This document shows positions 7,244 to 14,904 of a stretch of DNA of 30,179 nt, in pieces. Every line of letters starts with the position of its first letter. Position 1 is the stretch's first letter. A program made the translations under genes and the position numbers. Origin of the DNA: a virus; the IMG/VR virus record IMGVR_UViG_3300042539_000517, positions 1 to 30,179 of that record; one strand, written 5' to 3'. The notes under the pieces are model-generated. The model had not been told where the DNA came from, did not search any database, and saw nothing but the letters and a program-made list of their open reading frames with translations.

Positions 7244-7370
7244 TGATCTTCTCTCTACGTATACTCATTATATCATTAAAATAAGGATTTACTTCTTTAT
7301 AGCAAAAGTCATTTGATCTATTATTTAAAATAGGAGTCAAAGGATCATCAATTTGATTCTGTAGCAACAT
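7224..7370 (-). CDS. Small protein overlapping both neighbours (48 residues)
   Basis: The ATG at 7370 opens a 48-codon frame that overlaps the end of the upstream gene by 23 bases and the recA start by 20. It fills the whole interval between them. The product contains KEVNPYFNDIMSIRREKI, an acidic then basic amphipathic segment that I associate with small conserved actinophage proteins, though from memory only. The ribosome site is weak (AATCAGG), so coupled translation is likely. The extended -10 element proposed for recA lies inside its coding sequence (codons for FNDIM), so the two readings compete for the same conservation. Confidence 0.6.
   Translation of the reverse strand: MLLQNQIDDPLTPILNNRSNDFCYKEVNPYFNDIMSIRREKINDNFNR
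7267..7275 (-). promoter_or_regulatory. Extended -10 promoter element before recA
   Basis: TGATATAAT on the minus strand fits TGn-TATAAT. A start near 7260 would give a 17-base leader carrying the recA ribosome site. No good -35 box is seen. The surrounding 13 bases, TTAATGATATAAT, are identical to those before the ssb gene. It lies within a small coding frame, so coincidence is possible. Confidence 0.4.
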
Positions 7371-7584
7371 CCTGATTATCAGTCGGTTGTTCAATTTTCT
7401 CCTTTAATTGAAATACAAATTCTTTTGTTTCTTCATTGTATTCAACATTTAAACCTTTTTCTTCGGCACCAGCATTAATAAAAATATCAATTGGCACATT
7501 AACTACTTTTTGATTTTCTAAAATAGCTAATAAAATTTTTGTAATATTCATAGATTGAAATATTTCATTTGGATTTTGTGTCAT
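7348..7584 (-). CDS. Small acidic phage protein, function unknown
   Basis: This 78-residue protein starts with an ATGA overlap on the end of the DnaE gene. It begins MTQNPNEIFQSMNITKILLAILE, a helix, continues with VNVPIDIFIN and EEKGLNVEYNEETKEFVFQLKE, which look like beta strands, and ends in an acidic tail. There are no cysteines or catalytic motifs. Genes with this helix-then-strand pattern occur beside polymerase genes in related phages as I recall them, but with no known role. Position and translational coupling to dnaE suggest a replisome accessory protein. Confidence 0.65.
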   Translation of the reverse strand: MTQNPNEIFQSMNITKILLAILENQKVVNVPIDIFINAGAEEKGLNVEYNEETKEFVFQLKEKIEQPTDNQDVATESN

Positions 7585-10500
7585 TTTATTTCCTTTATCA
7601 TTAGGGTTCCATCTTCTAATTTTGATAGAACGGGTTTGCTTTTCATTCCTTCACGCATTCTTGCTAACACCTTAGCATACATTGCTGGGAATGCTATTGC
7701 TCGTGTGAGCTGTTTATTTTTATCTGTCATAACAATATGCGCCATTGTTTTGCCAGCTTTAGTTTTATATGGATTAAAGTTAATAACTAATTGTTCGTCA
7801 TCTTCTAAATCATATTCTTTTCTATATAAATAGTCTACAAAAAGATCTGACCCATTTGGATCTATATCATTTACTTTAATATACCTTGCAATACGATTAT
7901 CTCCAACAAGAATAAAATACATCTGCCCTGTTTCAATTTGCGTCTGCTCATTATGGAATAAACCTATTGATCCAGTTTCATCTACTAATTCTACTCTTGC
8001 CCACCCAGTACCACGCTTAATACTTTTAACCATTCCAAACATTGGGAATGATCCTAAATCATCAAAATCTTGAATTGGTTTTGCTTGAGCTTTAATTCTT
8101 GGTGGTATTGATTCTAAATTAAATGTAGGAATACCTAAGTATTCGTAGTAGTTTTCTTTTTCCTTACCGTCTCTGAGATTGTCCTCAAAAGCAGCACCGC
8201 CAATAGCATTAAGAGCAGATACAGCCCTACTGTTAATCCCGCTGCCTTTCGCAGAGGCTTTTTGTACGAAATCGGAATAATTGGCATATGGCCTTCTTTC
8301 TATAATTTTATTTGCAATACTGTCTGAGATAAATTTAACTTCAGCTAAACCAAATTGAATTGCTTTTTCTTTTAATGAAAAATATACATCTGACTCATTA
8401 ATGTGTGGCAGCAATACTTTAAGATTTAATCTTTTAGCCTCAATTAAATATTCTGTTCTTTTGTCTTTATCGTTTTCGTTTTTAAGAATTGAAAAAATAA
8501 ATTCAAGCGGGTAATAATGTTTAAGCCAAGCCGTATAATAACTAAGCATGGAATAAGCAACAGCGTGACTACGATTAAAAGAATAACCTGCGTGAGCTTC
8601 AAAATCATGCCATAGGGATTCCGCTTTCTTTTTAGAAATGTGTTTTGAAGCCCCATTAACAAATTGATCCTTGAACTGGTCGAACTCTTTTGCATCTTTC
8701 TTCTTTCCAATAATCTTGCGGACCTTGTCAGCCTCTGACCAAGACATACCACCTAAATGTACGCAAGCCTGCATAACCTGCTCTTGATATATGATAACAC
8801 CATATGTATTCTCAGTAAAAGGTTTCATTATTTCATGAACATAGCTAACTGCTTCTAGGCCATGTTTTCTACTAATGTATGAGGCACCCACTGTATTCAT
8901 TGCTCCTGGTCTAACTAAAGCGTTAGATGCAGCAAGGTCTTCAAACTTGTCTACTCCCATTTTAATTAATAGATTTGTATAGGGAGTTGCTTCAGCTTGG
9001 AATACTCCTTTTGTGTATCCTTCGCTCAATGTTTTATAAACATCTTTATCATCAAATGGTAAACTAGATAAAACAATTTCTTTATTGTGTCTTTCTTTAA
9101 CTGCTTTTATTGTATCTGAAATTACTGATAATGTCTTTAATCCTAGAGCATCTAATTTAATTAAACCAATATCTGCTACAGTATCCATATCGTAAGCAAC
9201 AACTGGTATTCTTCCTGAAACTTTATCTTGAGCATCCTCACGAGATTCAATAGGTGCAAAATTTCTTAAATCATCTTTTGCAACTACAACTCCAGCAGCA
9301 TGAACTCCAACGCTTCTAATCTTTCCACGTAATCTTTCTGCAAGCCATACAACTTCTGGATACTTCATTCTAAATTCTTTTGTGTTAGGAGACTCTATAA
9401 AATCTTCAAATGTATCAATTGATTTCATGGCACGATTAACATCTGAAAGCGGGACCATAAATACACGAGCAGCGTCTCTAACAACACCCTTGTCTTTAAA
9501 ATAAGTATAGGTTGAAATAGAGGCTACGTGCTTAAATTTCTTTTTAAGATAGTCTTTAACCTCTTTACGGCGACGATCTTCAAAGTCAGTATCAATATCT
9601 GGGAAGTCATTTCTTTCAGGGTTAATAAATCGGAAAAACAATAGGTCATATTCAATTGGATCTACATCGGTAATTCCTAGCGCATAACATACTAGTGAGC
9701 CTGCAGCAGATCCACGTCCAGGACCAACCATAATATTATTTTCTTTAGCCCAATTAATCATATCGGCTACAACTAGAAAATAAGAAGCAAATGATTTATC
9801 TTTAATTATTTCTAACTCTTCAACTAATCTTTGCTCATATGTATCATTGCCTAGCCATGACGAGGTCAGGTGTAGTGTTTCTAGGCCTTTGAAGGCCATC
9901 TGGGAAAGCTTTTCATCTGCATCTGTCTTAGGTACTGGCAGGAGGTCTAGACCCCTGTTAAAATCGTATTCTCCAATTTTTTCAGATATCTCAATAGTAT
10001 TATCATAAATGTCTGTTCGTTTAATATTACATTTATTAAAATCAGATTCTATTTCTTCTCTACTCTGAATAAATAAATTGTAATTTTGAAATGATATTCT
10101 TCTGTCTGGATAAAGATAATTAAATCTATCTAACATATTATTCATATTTCTAGACATTTCAAAGTCTGCTTCTTTATCTGATTTAGGTGATGTAGACAAT
10201 ATAAGCATTGCCTCTTCTAATATTTTATCTTCACCCTTAGCATAATGAGCATCACCTGTTGCCACTGGCTTTATATCTAGTTTATCCGCTAATTCTAACA
10301 GCTTACTATTTATTTCTTCGGGGTTATGAGATTGAACTTCAATATAAAAATCTTTGCCAAAAGTTTTCTTAAAGTCTTTAAGTATATTTTCCGCTTCCTC
10401 AAATTCTCCTTTTTCAATGCATTTACTAATAAGGCCGTTAAGGCATCCAGAAAGAACAATAATATCTTCTGCATATTCTTTTAGTACCTCCCTATCAATT

Positions 10501-10862
10501 CTAGGCTTGTGATAAAATCCTTCGTTCCAAGCCAACTCTTGAAGTATGTTTATATTCTTTAAACCGTTTTGATTTTTAGCTAATAAAATAATGTGATTGT
10601 ATGCCTGGATACTTTTATCTGTTTTTGAAGATCTATCAAATCTATCTGTTGGGGATATGTATGCTTCTACGCCAAGTATTGGCTTAATGCCAATTTCTTT
10701 ACAAGCCAATTGCATTTCTCTGTGTGAAGCCAATGTGCCATGATCTGTTATAGCAATAGATGTTTGGCCAGCATCTTTTGCAGCCTGTGCTAACTCTAGT
10801 GGAGAATTTAATCCATCCATAAGGCTGTAGTAGCTATGTACGTGAAGATGTGTAAAACTCAT
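7581..10862 (-). CDS. dnaE: DNA polymerase III alpha subunit (DnaE-type)
   Basis: This replicative C-family polymerase has 1093 residues from the ATG at 10862, which forms a TAATG junction with the gene upstream; an in-frame start at 10880 is less likely. The N-terminal PHP domain keeps what looks like the full metal set: His7, His9, Asp16, His41, Glu66, His90, Cys140, Asp204 and His206. The finger/palm signature GPGRGSAAGSL is at 380-390, the catalytic PDIDTDFED at 421-429 and the third acid Asp571 in KLDALGLKTL. A helix-hairpin-helix (INSRAVSALNAIGG) and a C-terminal OB-like region follow near 860-1000. No separate epsilon-type exonuclease gene was seen in the window, so proofreading may depend on the PHP domain. 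It replaces the PolA-type enzyme most phages carry. Confidence 0.95.
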   Translation of the reverse strand: MSFTHLHVHSYYSLMDGLNSPLELAQAAKDAGQTSIAITDHGTLASHREMQLACKEIGIKPILGVEAYISPTDRFDRSSKTDKSIQAYNHIILLAKNQNGLKNINILQELAWNEGFYHKPRIDREVLKEYAEDIIVLSGCLNGLISKCIEKGEFEEAENILKDFKKTFGKDFYIEVQSHNPEEINSKLLELADKLDIKPVATGDAHYAKGEDKILEEAMLILSTSPKSDKEADFEMSRNMNNMLDRFNYLYPDRRISFQNYNLFIQSREEIESDFNKCNIKRTDIYDNTIEISEKIGEYDFNRGLDLLPVPKTDADEKLSQMAFKGLETLHLTSSWLGNDTYEQRLVEELEIIKDKSFASYFLVVADMINWAKENNIMVGPGRGSAAGSLVCYALGITDVDPIEYDLLFFRFINPERNDFPDIDTDFEDRRRKEVKDYLKKKFKHVASISTYTYFKDKGVVRDAARVFMVPLSDVNRAMKSIDTFEDFIESPNTKEFRMKYPEVVWLAERLRGKIRSVGVHAAGVVVAKDDLRNFAPIESREDAQDKVSGRIPVVAYDMDTVADIGLIKLDALGLKTLSVISDTIKAVKERHNKEIVLSSLPFDDKDVYKTLSEGYTKGVFQAEATPYTNLLIKMGVDKFEDLAASNALVRPGAMNTVGASYISRKHGLEAVSYVHEIMKPFTENTYGVIIYQEQVMQACVHLGGMSWSEADKVRKIIGKKKDAKEFDQFKDQFVNGASKHISKKKAESLWHDFEAHAGYSFNRSHAVAYSMLSYYTAWLKHYYPLEFIFSILKNENDKDKRTEYLIEAKRLNLKVLLPHINESDVYFSLKEKAIQFGLAEVKFISDSIANKIIERRPYANYSDFVQKASAKGSGINSRAVSALNAIGGAAFEDNLRDGKEKENYYEYLGIPTFNLESIPPRIKAQAKPIQDFDDLGSFPMFGMVKSIKRGTGWARVELVDETGSIGLFHNEQTQIETGQMYFILVGDNRIARYIKVNDIDPNGSDLFVDYLYRKEYDLEDDEQLVINFNPYKTKAGKTMAHIVMTDKNKQLTRAIAFPAMYAKVLARMREGMKSKPVLSKLEDGTLMIKEIK

Positions 10863-11068
10863 TAGTATCCGCCTAAACAAATATTTCTTGTGTGACTAAG
10901 CCTAGTTTTAGTTATTGTTTTTTTACTTGGAGCATGTAGTACATCTAGGCAAGTACTGCATTTGTAACTCCACTCTTTAGCAAAATAATCGTATATTGCT
11001 CCAGATAATTTAAGATTTCTATTTCTAACAAACTCCATAAATGGGTCTGGTATTTCGTAATTTTGCAT
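10862..11068 (-). CDS. Small protein preceding DnaE, function unknown
   Basis: This 68-residue protein has one Cys pair (CSTC, residues 37-40) and a basic C-terminus (KKTITKTRLSHTR). A further Cys lies near the end, so a degenerate zinc site is conceivable. The ATG at 11068 has no ribosome site and coincides with the predicted transcription start of the promoter at 11075-11103, so it is a candidate for leaderless translation. Its stop forms TAATG with dnaE, which makes it the lead gene of the polymerase operon. No family is recognised. Confidence 0.65.
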   Translation of the reverse strand: MQNYEIPDPFMEFVRNRNLKLSGAIYDYFAKEWSYKCSTCLDVLHAPSKKTITKTRLSHTRNICLGGY

Positions 11069-11074
11069 GTATTG

Positions 11075-11103
11075 ATTCTACTAAATAAAATAGGGGATGG
11101 CAA
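11075..11103 (-). promoter_or_regulatory. Promoter for the polymerase operon, nested in a terminator
   Basis: The -35 box TTGCCA (11103-11098), a 17-base spacer and the -10 box TAGAAT (11080-11075) each match consensus at five of six positions. Counting from the -10 box, +1 falls on the A of the ATG at 11068. The -35 box overlaps the loop and 3' arm of the terminator hairpin at 11093-11114. Confidence 0.6.
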
Positions 11104-11114
11104 TAGCCACCCCC
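11081..11114 (-). terminator. Intrinsic terminator after the ssb gene
   Basis: On the minus strand a 9-base-pair stem (11106-11114 with 11093-11101, one G-U pair) closes a four-base loop and is followed by the T-rich stretch TATTTTATTT. It lies 12 bases after the ssb stop and before the polymerase operon. The T-tract is interrupted by A, so termination may be partial. Confidence 0.75.
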
Positions 11115-11126
11115 CAGATTATTAAA

Positions 11127-11795
11127 TTACCACTCTACGCTACCTGATGAGCCTTGAGTTTCCTCATTATTGCTATCTCCCATATAAAAAGCTTCTTGCT
11201 CTGCATACGGAACATGCCTTACGGCAGTTTTTTCAAGATCAAACAATTCAAGCGCTGCAAAATCAAAAGGTGTCTCATCTTTTGCTAACGGGATTATTGT
11301 ATAACTTGTATCTGTCTTACTGCCATTTCTTTTAATACGCCACATTAAATTTGTAATGCTTCCCATTTCACCAGCATACTCAATAAGGGTAGGAGTAATT
11401 GTTTTTCCACTGGTTCCTTGAGATAGTATTGCAACGTATGGCTCGTTCTTTCCATCATCAACTAATACATTTATATAAATACGTGTTCTGGCTTTCCATC
11501 CAGCCTTTGGATCTTTGCGATGTTGTTCGTTAGCCCAGTCACGTCCTTCTGTTTCCATTGTGTCTAAAGCTTTACGTCTGTAATCTTTTGGGTTTGTGTG
11601 CTCTAATGCAATAAATCCGCATCCAAGTTTGTCATTATAGTTGGGAGAATCTGCATCCAACTCTTGAAGAAATCTAACCTTTACGCTTTCTCCGTCTTCA
11701 ATTTTTAACCAACGACCTTTGTTGTCTTCTCCACCTGAATATACAGGTTTGTCTAACGCTTTGTTTAGGTCTTTTAGACCCTTTACTATACTCAT
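11127..11795 (-). CDS. Probable single-stranded DNA-binding protein
   Basis: This 222-residue protein has a basic N-terminus (MSIVKGLKDLNKAL), then WLKIEDGESVKVRFLQEL, and a beta-rich core with ARTRIYINVLVDD and TNLMWRIKRNGSKTDTSYTIIPL. An acidic, flexible tail ends in aromatic Trp. This matches phage SSB proteins of the gp32-like group I recall from actinophages, in which the acidic tail recruits partners. It would protect unwound strands for RecA, DnaB and DnaE. A strong ribosome site (AAAGGAGATAAA) precedes the ATG, and it appears to be a single-gene unit between an extended -10 element and a terminator, consistent with high expression. There is no catalytic motif, so the assignment rests on the overall pattern and its location. 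Confidence 0.7.
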   Translation of the reverse strand: MSIVKGLKDLNKALDKPVYSGGEDNKGRWLKIEDGESVKVRFLQELDADSPNYNDKLGCGFIALEHTNPKDYRRKALDTMETEGRDWANEQHRKDPKAGWKARTRIYINVLVDDGKNEPYVAILSQGTSGKTITPTLIEYAGEMGSITNLMWRIKRNGSKTDTSYTIIPLAKDETPFDFAALELFDLEKTAVRHVPYAEQEAFYMGDSNNEETQGSSGSVEW

Positions 11796-11836
11796 TTTAT
11801 CTCCTTTGGTGATGGTATATATCCATCTGTACGGTT

Positions 11837-11845
11837 ATTATATCA
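11837..11845 (-). promoter_or_regulatory. Extended -10 promoter for the ssb gene
   Basis: TGATATAAT (extended -10) lies 42 bases before the ssb ATG, directly after the primase stop codon. The leader of about 35 bases carries the strong ribosome site. The -35 region (AATACA at 17 bases) matches at only three positions, as is usual for extended -10 promoters. The downstream terminator supports an independent ssb transcript. Confidence 0.6.
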
Positions 11846-12841
11846 TTAATTCCAGGATTTGTATTCCACATCAGAAACTGCATTCTTGATACAAGATTGA
11901 ATTTCTGCTTCGGTCATGTCTCCTGAATCTTTTGCGTCATGAGGATATATCTTACCATAAGTATAAGATGCCCACAAGATGTCTTTATTCTTTAATTTAT
12001 TAGAAATTGATATTCCTAATTCTCTACCAGCCTGATCTGCGTCCGTCATGATTGTAATTTTATTAAAATATTTATTTAATAGATTAATGTTGTCTGGTGA
12101 CATATGACCGCCAAGAGTGGCAACCACGTTTGGAAAACCAGATTGATGCACACGGATTGCATCAAAGCTTGATTCTACAATTATTACATGATCGCCAATT
12201 TTCTTGGCACGATGTATATTAAATAAAGTTTTATTTTTGGGAAGGTTGGTGCTATTCTTAAATCTTTTTTCTGTAATAGATCTTCCTACTAATCCAACTG
12301 GGGTGCCGTCTGGGCTATGCACTGGAACGGTTACCATGCCTTGAGATTCGGAATATCCTAAATTAAAATGAGACATTGAGTTATGGTTAATTCCACGAGA
12401 TTCAAAGTAGTCTCTTGCTTCTTTACTAAATGTAAGTCCTAAAGATAGATCTTCTAATTTTTTACTATCAAATTCTATAAACTCTGGTTTATCCTCAAAC
12501 ATCTTATTTAGAACTTCATCAAAGTCGTCTAATGCTTGTGATTCTTTTGAAGAGACTAGTCTAATTGCTTCAAAGTCATTCTTGTTTGTAATTTTTTTAA
12601 TTAGCTGAATTATGTTGCCAGTTTCTCCACAGGCTGGATTGAAGCAAAGCCATGCCCCATTTTCTTCGCTAATATAAAAACTTGGACTATGTGTATTGTT
12701 ATGAAATGGACAATATACAACTAGGTTATTATTAGACTCACTAATTATCCTTAGACCAATTTCTTTTACTATTGATTTTATATGGTTAGGTGCATATTGC
12801 GTGGAACTAATTTGCCTTGTGTTATTCCCTCTGCTTGCCAT
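11846..12841 (-). CDS. dnaG: DnaG-type primase, short form
   Basis: This 331-residue primase makes RNA primers at the fork. A CHC2 zinc-binding domain contains Cys44, His47, Cys66 and Cys71 (CPFH, CFNPAC). The TOPRIM core shows Glu223 (IIVESSFDA) and Asp267/Asp269 (IMTDADQAGRELG). The C-terminal helicase-interaction domain of cellular DnaG is absent, so it is about half the usual length. I chose the ATG at 12841 because GGAAGGCGGAAAG lies at the right distance. A longer frame from a TTG at 12892 has no ribosome site and would overlap the upstream gene more deeply. It works with the DnaB helicase two genes upstream. Confidence 0.88.
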   Translation of the reverse strand: MASRGNNTRQISSTQYAPNHIKSIVKEIGLRIISESNNNLVVYCPFHNNTHSPSFYISEENGAWLCFNPACGETGNIIQLIKKITNKNDFEAIRLVSSKESQALDDFDEVLNKMFEDKPEFIEFDSKKLEDLSLGLTFSKEARDYFESRGINHNSMSHFNLGYSESQGMVTVPVHSPDGTPVGLVGRSITEKRFKNSTNLPKNKTLFNIHRAKKIGDHVIIVESSFDAIRVHQSGFPNVVATLGGHMSPDNINLLNKYFNKITIMTDADQAGRELGISISNKLKNKDILWASYTYGKIYPHDAKDSGDMTEAEIQSCIKNAVSDVEYKSWN

Positions 12842-13077
12842 GCTTTCCGCCTTCCCGTATATATTCCATGAAGAGTCATTAAAAACTTCCAAGTTGTACC
12901 CGTAAATTCTACCGAAAATGCGGTGTCTATGTCAAGTATCCTAGAGTACCCAATGTCTCTCATTTTATGAGTTAACATATTTTCATATTGATTTTTAAGT
13001 CTAATGATGTCTGAATCATCTTTAAACTCTACGTCAATTTGAAATCTTTTAATTGGTTTGTGGTGGTACATAATCAT
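12778..13077 (-). CDS. Unknown protein between DnaB and primase
   Basis: This 99-residue protein overlaps the end of dnaB by 29 bases and the primase start by 64. Its pattern, RFQIDVEFKDDSDI, then a helix, GYSRILDIDTAFSVEFTGTTWKFLMTLHGIYTGRRKAWQAEGI, looks like a real alpha/beta domain and not a shadow frame. I recall similar small proteins between helicase and primase genes in actinophages, without a function. The start may be the ATG at 13077 or the third codon at 13071. Position suggests a primosome accessory factor. Confidence 0.65.
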   Translation of the reverse strand: MIMYHHKPIKRFQIDVEFKDDSDIIRLKNQYENMLTHKMRDIGYSRILDIDTAFSVEFTGTTWKFLMTLHGIYTGRRKAWQAEGITQGKLVPRNMHLTI

Positions 13078-14287
13078 ACAATTCTTTGATAATACCTCTG
13101 TTAATATCCCAATCTAAATGAAAATCAAACTCATGACCATGACGATTTTTTCTAGAAACAATTTCAATTAAATTAGTTCCTGGATATCTATGAACAGCCA
13201 TAGCCATATCAGCATCATATTCAATAGCTTTAGACCATGCAACTTGACTCATCATTGGCGGATTGTCTTGATCAGAAATATCATCTGCGGTTGCTGCGGT
13301 AATATCTATGACTGGTATGTTATTTGTTACAGCCAATAACTTAAATTCACGAGATACGTTTCTATTTCTTTCTACTTCAGAATTGCTTCGTTTATTGTCA
13401 TTAAACAATTGATGATAATCTAAGATAACTAAATCTGGTTTATGCTGATCAATCTTACCCTGAATAGTTGCTGGAGTTACATCTCCTGCTCCCTCATTTG
13501 ATACTAAAACAAAACTATTTTTACCTTCAAATTTTTTCTTACCCCATGACTTAAAGTCATCAATGTTAATGTCACCTTTTGATAAATCACTTGCTTTAAA
13601 TAAACCTGATCCAAGCATTGTGTAAATACGATCACGCATATTTTCTGGAGACATTTCAAGAGAGATAATCATTGGCTTAAATCCTTGCTCCCATGCTTTG
13701 CATGCAAGGTACGAAGTAAACCATGTCTTACCTTTTCCTGGCCAACCAATTGCAACAATTAAATGTCCTGGAGCCATGCCAGTTGGGTATGCTGTATCAA
13801 TTGCTTGAAACCCTGTTTTAATTCCTGGACTTCCACCCATTACTAATGATCTATCTTTAACAGACATAAAGTGTCTTTCTGCTGCATCTAAGTCTGTGAC
13901 ATCTAAGTCTCTTACATTGTTTGTAAATCTAGAAAGACTAGCAAGTTTGCTTTGCATGTCTGCCAATACTCTAGATGCTGCATCTTCTTTTAGTGCAGAG
14001 CCACCTTGAAGAATAATGCTTTTTAATCTTGCTGACAAATATTCATTTTTTAATTTATCTAAATAATATCCAGTTTCAGCTTTTGCATTTAAGTCTGGTT
14101 CTAGGTCTTTAAACTTTTCTTGCAATACTCCAATTTCAGGAACTGCTTTAAACTTATAATAGTATGACTTTAAGCCTTCCCATATATCTCTATGTGAAGT
14201 AAATAGGTCATCAACGTTATCTGCAAGCAATGTGCTGATGTCTTTGTTTTTACATACTGCCGATATTAACGTTGCTTCTGTATTCAT
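13049..14287 (-). CDS. dnaB: DnaB-like replicative helicase
   Basis: This 412-residue RecA-fold hexameric helicase has Walker A GWPGKGKT at 181-188, the SLEMSPENMRDR segment typical of DnaB at 209-220, and Walker B LVILDYHQLF at 286-295. The N-terminal 120 residues are helical and resemble the DnaB amino domain that contacts primase. It lies upstream of the primase gene in the same transcript. Its start forms an ATGA overlap with the gene at 14284-14604, which might encode a loader. The C-terminal part contains a plausible arginine-finger region (AVHRYPGTN, SRKNRHG). Confidence 0.9.
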   Translation of the reverse strand: MNTEATLISAVCKNKDISTLLADNVDDLFTSHRDIWEGLKSYYYKFKAVPEIGVLQEKFKDLEPDLNAKAETGYYLDKLKNEYLSARLKSIILQGGSALKEDAASRVLADMQSKLASLSRFTNNVRDLDVTDLDAAERHFMSVKDRSLVMGGSPGIKTGFQAIDTAYPTGMAPGHLIVAIGWPGKGKTWFTSYLACKAWEQGFKPMIISLEMSPENMRDRIYTMLGSGLFKASDLSKGDINIDDFKSWGKKKFEGKNSFVLVSNEGAGDVTPATIQGKIDQHKPDLVILDYHQLFNDNKRSNSEVERNRNVSREFKLLAVTNNIPVIDITAATADDISDQDNPPMMSQVAWSKAIEYDADMAMAVHRYPGTNLIEIVSRKNRHGHEFDFHLDWDINRGIIKELYDYVPPQTN

Positions 14288-14604
14288 TCGTTTTCGCCTT
14301 CTACTAATTTTTTAGTTGCTTCTTGAAGAATGCGACGATTTGTTTTATCCTTCTTAATTTCTCTTTCCATTATATCAATTTTATCAAAGTTAAAAAAGAA
14401 AAACTGTAACGGATGTCCGTTTTTCCCTGTGATAAAATAATACTCTATCAGCTCTTTTGCACGACTATATCCCACGCTATCAATTACATCTTGCATTGCC
14501 CATTTTTCTCTATATTTATTTAACGATGGCATCTTGCCATATTTGTTTTGATACATATTTTGATATATGCTTAATAGAATATAGGGCTCTTTGCTATTTG
14601 CCAC
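14284..14604 (-). CDS. Unknown protein upstream of DnaB (helicase loader candidate)
   Basis: This 106-residue protein is mostly helical. It contains KWAMQDVIDSVGYSRAKELIEYYF followed by HPLQFFFFNFDKID and a charged C-terminal helix. No P-loop is present, so it is not a DnaC-type ATPase loader. The gene directly precedes dnaB with a four-base overlap, which is where small non-ATPase loaders or replisome organisers are often found. That role is inference only; I do not recognise the family. Confidence 0.65.
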   Translation of the reverse strand: MANSKEPYILLSIYQNMYQNKYGKMPSLNKYREKWAMQDVIDSVGYSRAKELIEYYFITGKNGHPLQFFFFNFDKIDIMEREIKKDKTNRRILQEATKKLVEGENE

Positions 14605-14797
14605 TCTTTAACTCTTTTTCTATATCTTGAGTTTTTTCTATTAATTTATCTTCAACAAATTTATATACTCTTTCAGTAGCATCATTAACAGTTTCGCCAT
14701 CTCTAACAGAGTCTTCTACTCCAACTCCAATTTTAATACTTTCAAAATTACCAAGATTTCTAGTAAATGATAAATCTATTTTAACTACTGTTTTCAT
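14594..14797 (-). CDS. Small protein, function unknown (67 residues)
   Basis: This protein has a beta-strand beginning (MKTVVKIDLSFTRNLGNFESIKIGVGVED) and a helical, charged end (NDATERVYKFVEDKLIEKTQDIEKELKSG). The pattern is common among small phage proteins in replication operons, as I remember it, with no known activity. The ATG overlaps the stop of the 36-codon zinc-finger gene (ATGA), and its own end overlaps the next gene by 11 bases, so it is surely translated as part of this operon. Confidence 0.65.
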   Translation of the reverse strand: MKTVVKIDLSFTRNLGNFESIKIGVGVEDSVRDGETVNDATERVYKFVEDKLIEKTQDIEKELKSGK

Positions 14798-14904
14798 TTA
14801 TGCTCCGCCTTTCTATGCCTGCTTAAAGTATCGCTTCCAAAAATAGCCCAGCGTAATTCTATTTCTTTGTTGCAAATATCACATACAACAAATCTACTAG
14901 ACAC
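14794..14904 (-). CDS. Small C2H2-like zinc-finger protein (36 residues)
   Basis: A GTG at 14904 shares its G with the upstream TAG stop (TAGTG) and opens a 36-codon frame ending in an ATGA overlap with the next gene. The product has C8-x2-C11 and H30-x4-H35, spaced like a single C2H2 finger (CDICNKEIELRW, then SRHRKAEH). A GGCGGAG sequence lies just before the start. It fills the only apparent gap in this stretch. Actinophages often carry such single-finger miniproteins. The role is unknown, with DNA or RNA binding likely. Confidence 0.65.
   Translation of the reverse strand: MSSRFVVCDICNKEIELRWAIFGSDTLSRHRKAEHK

Noticed and set aside
8444-8752. A 102-residue minus-strand frame inside the polymerase gene
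   Set aside because: It lies wholly within dnaE in another frame, and its composition is that of an out-of-frame translation with no domain pattern.
12842-12892. Longer primase starting at a TTG at 12892
   Set aside because: There is no ribosome site before the TTG, and the extra 17 residues read through the end of another gene. The ATG at 12841 has a good ribosome site.
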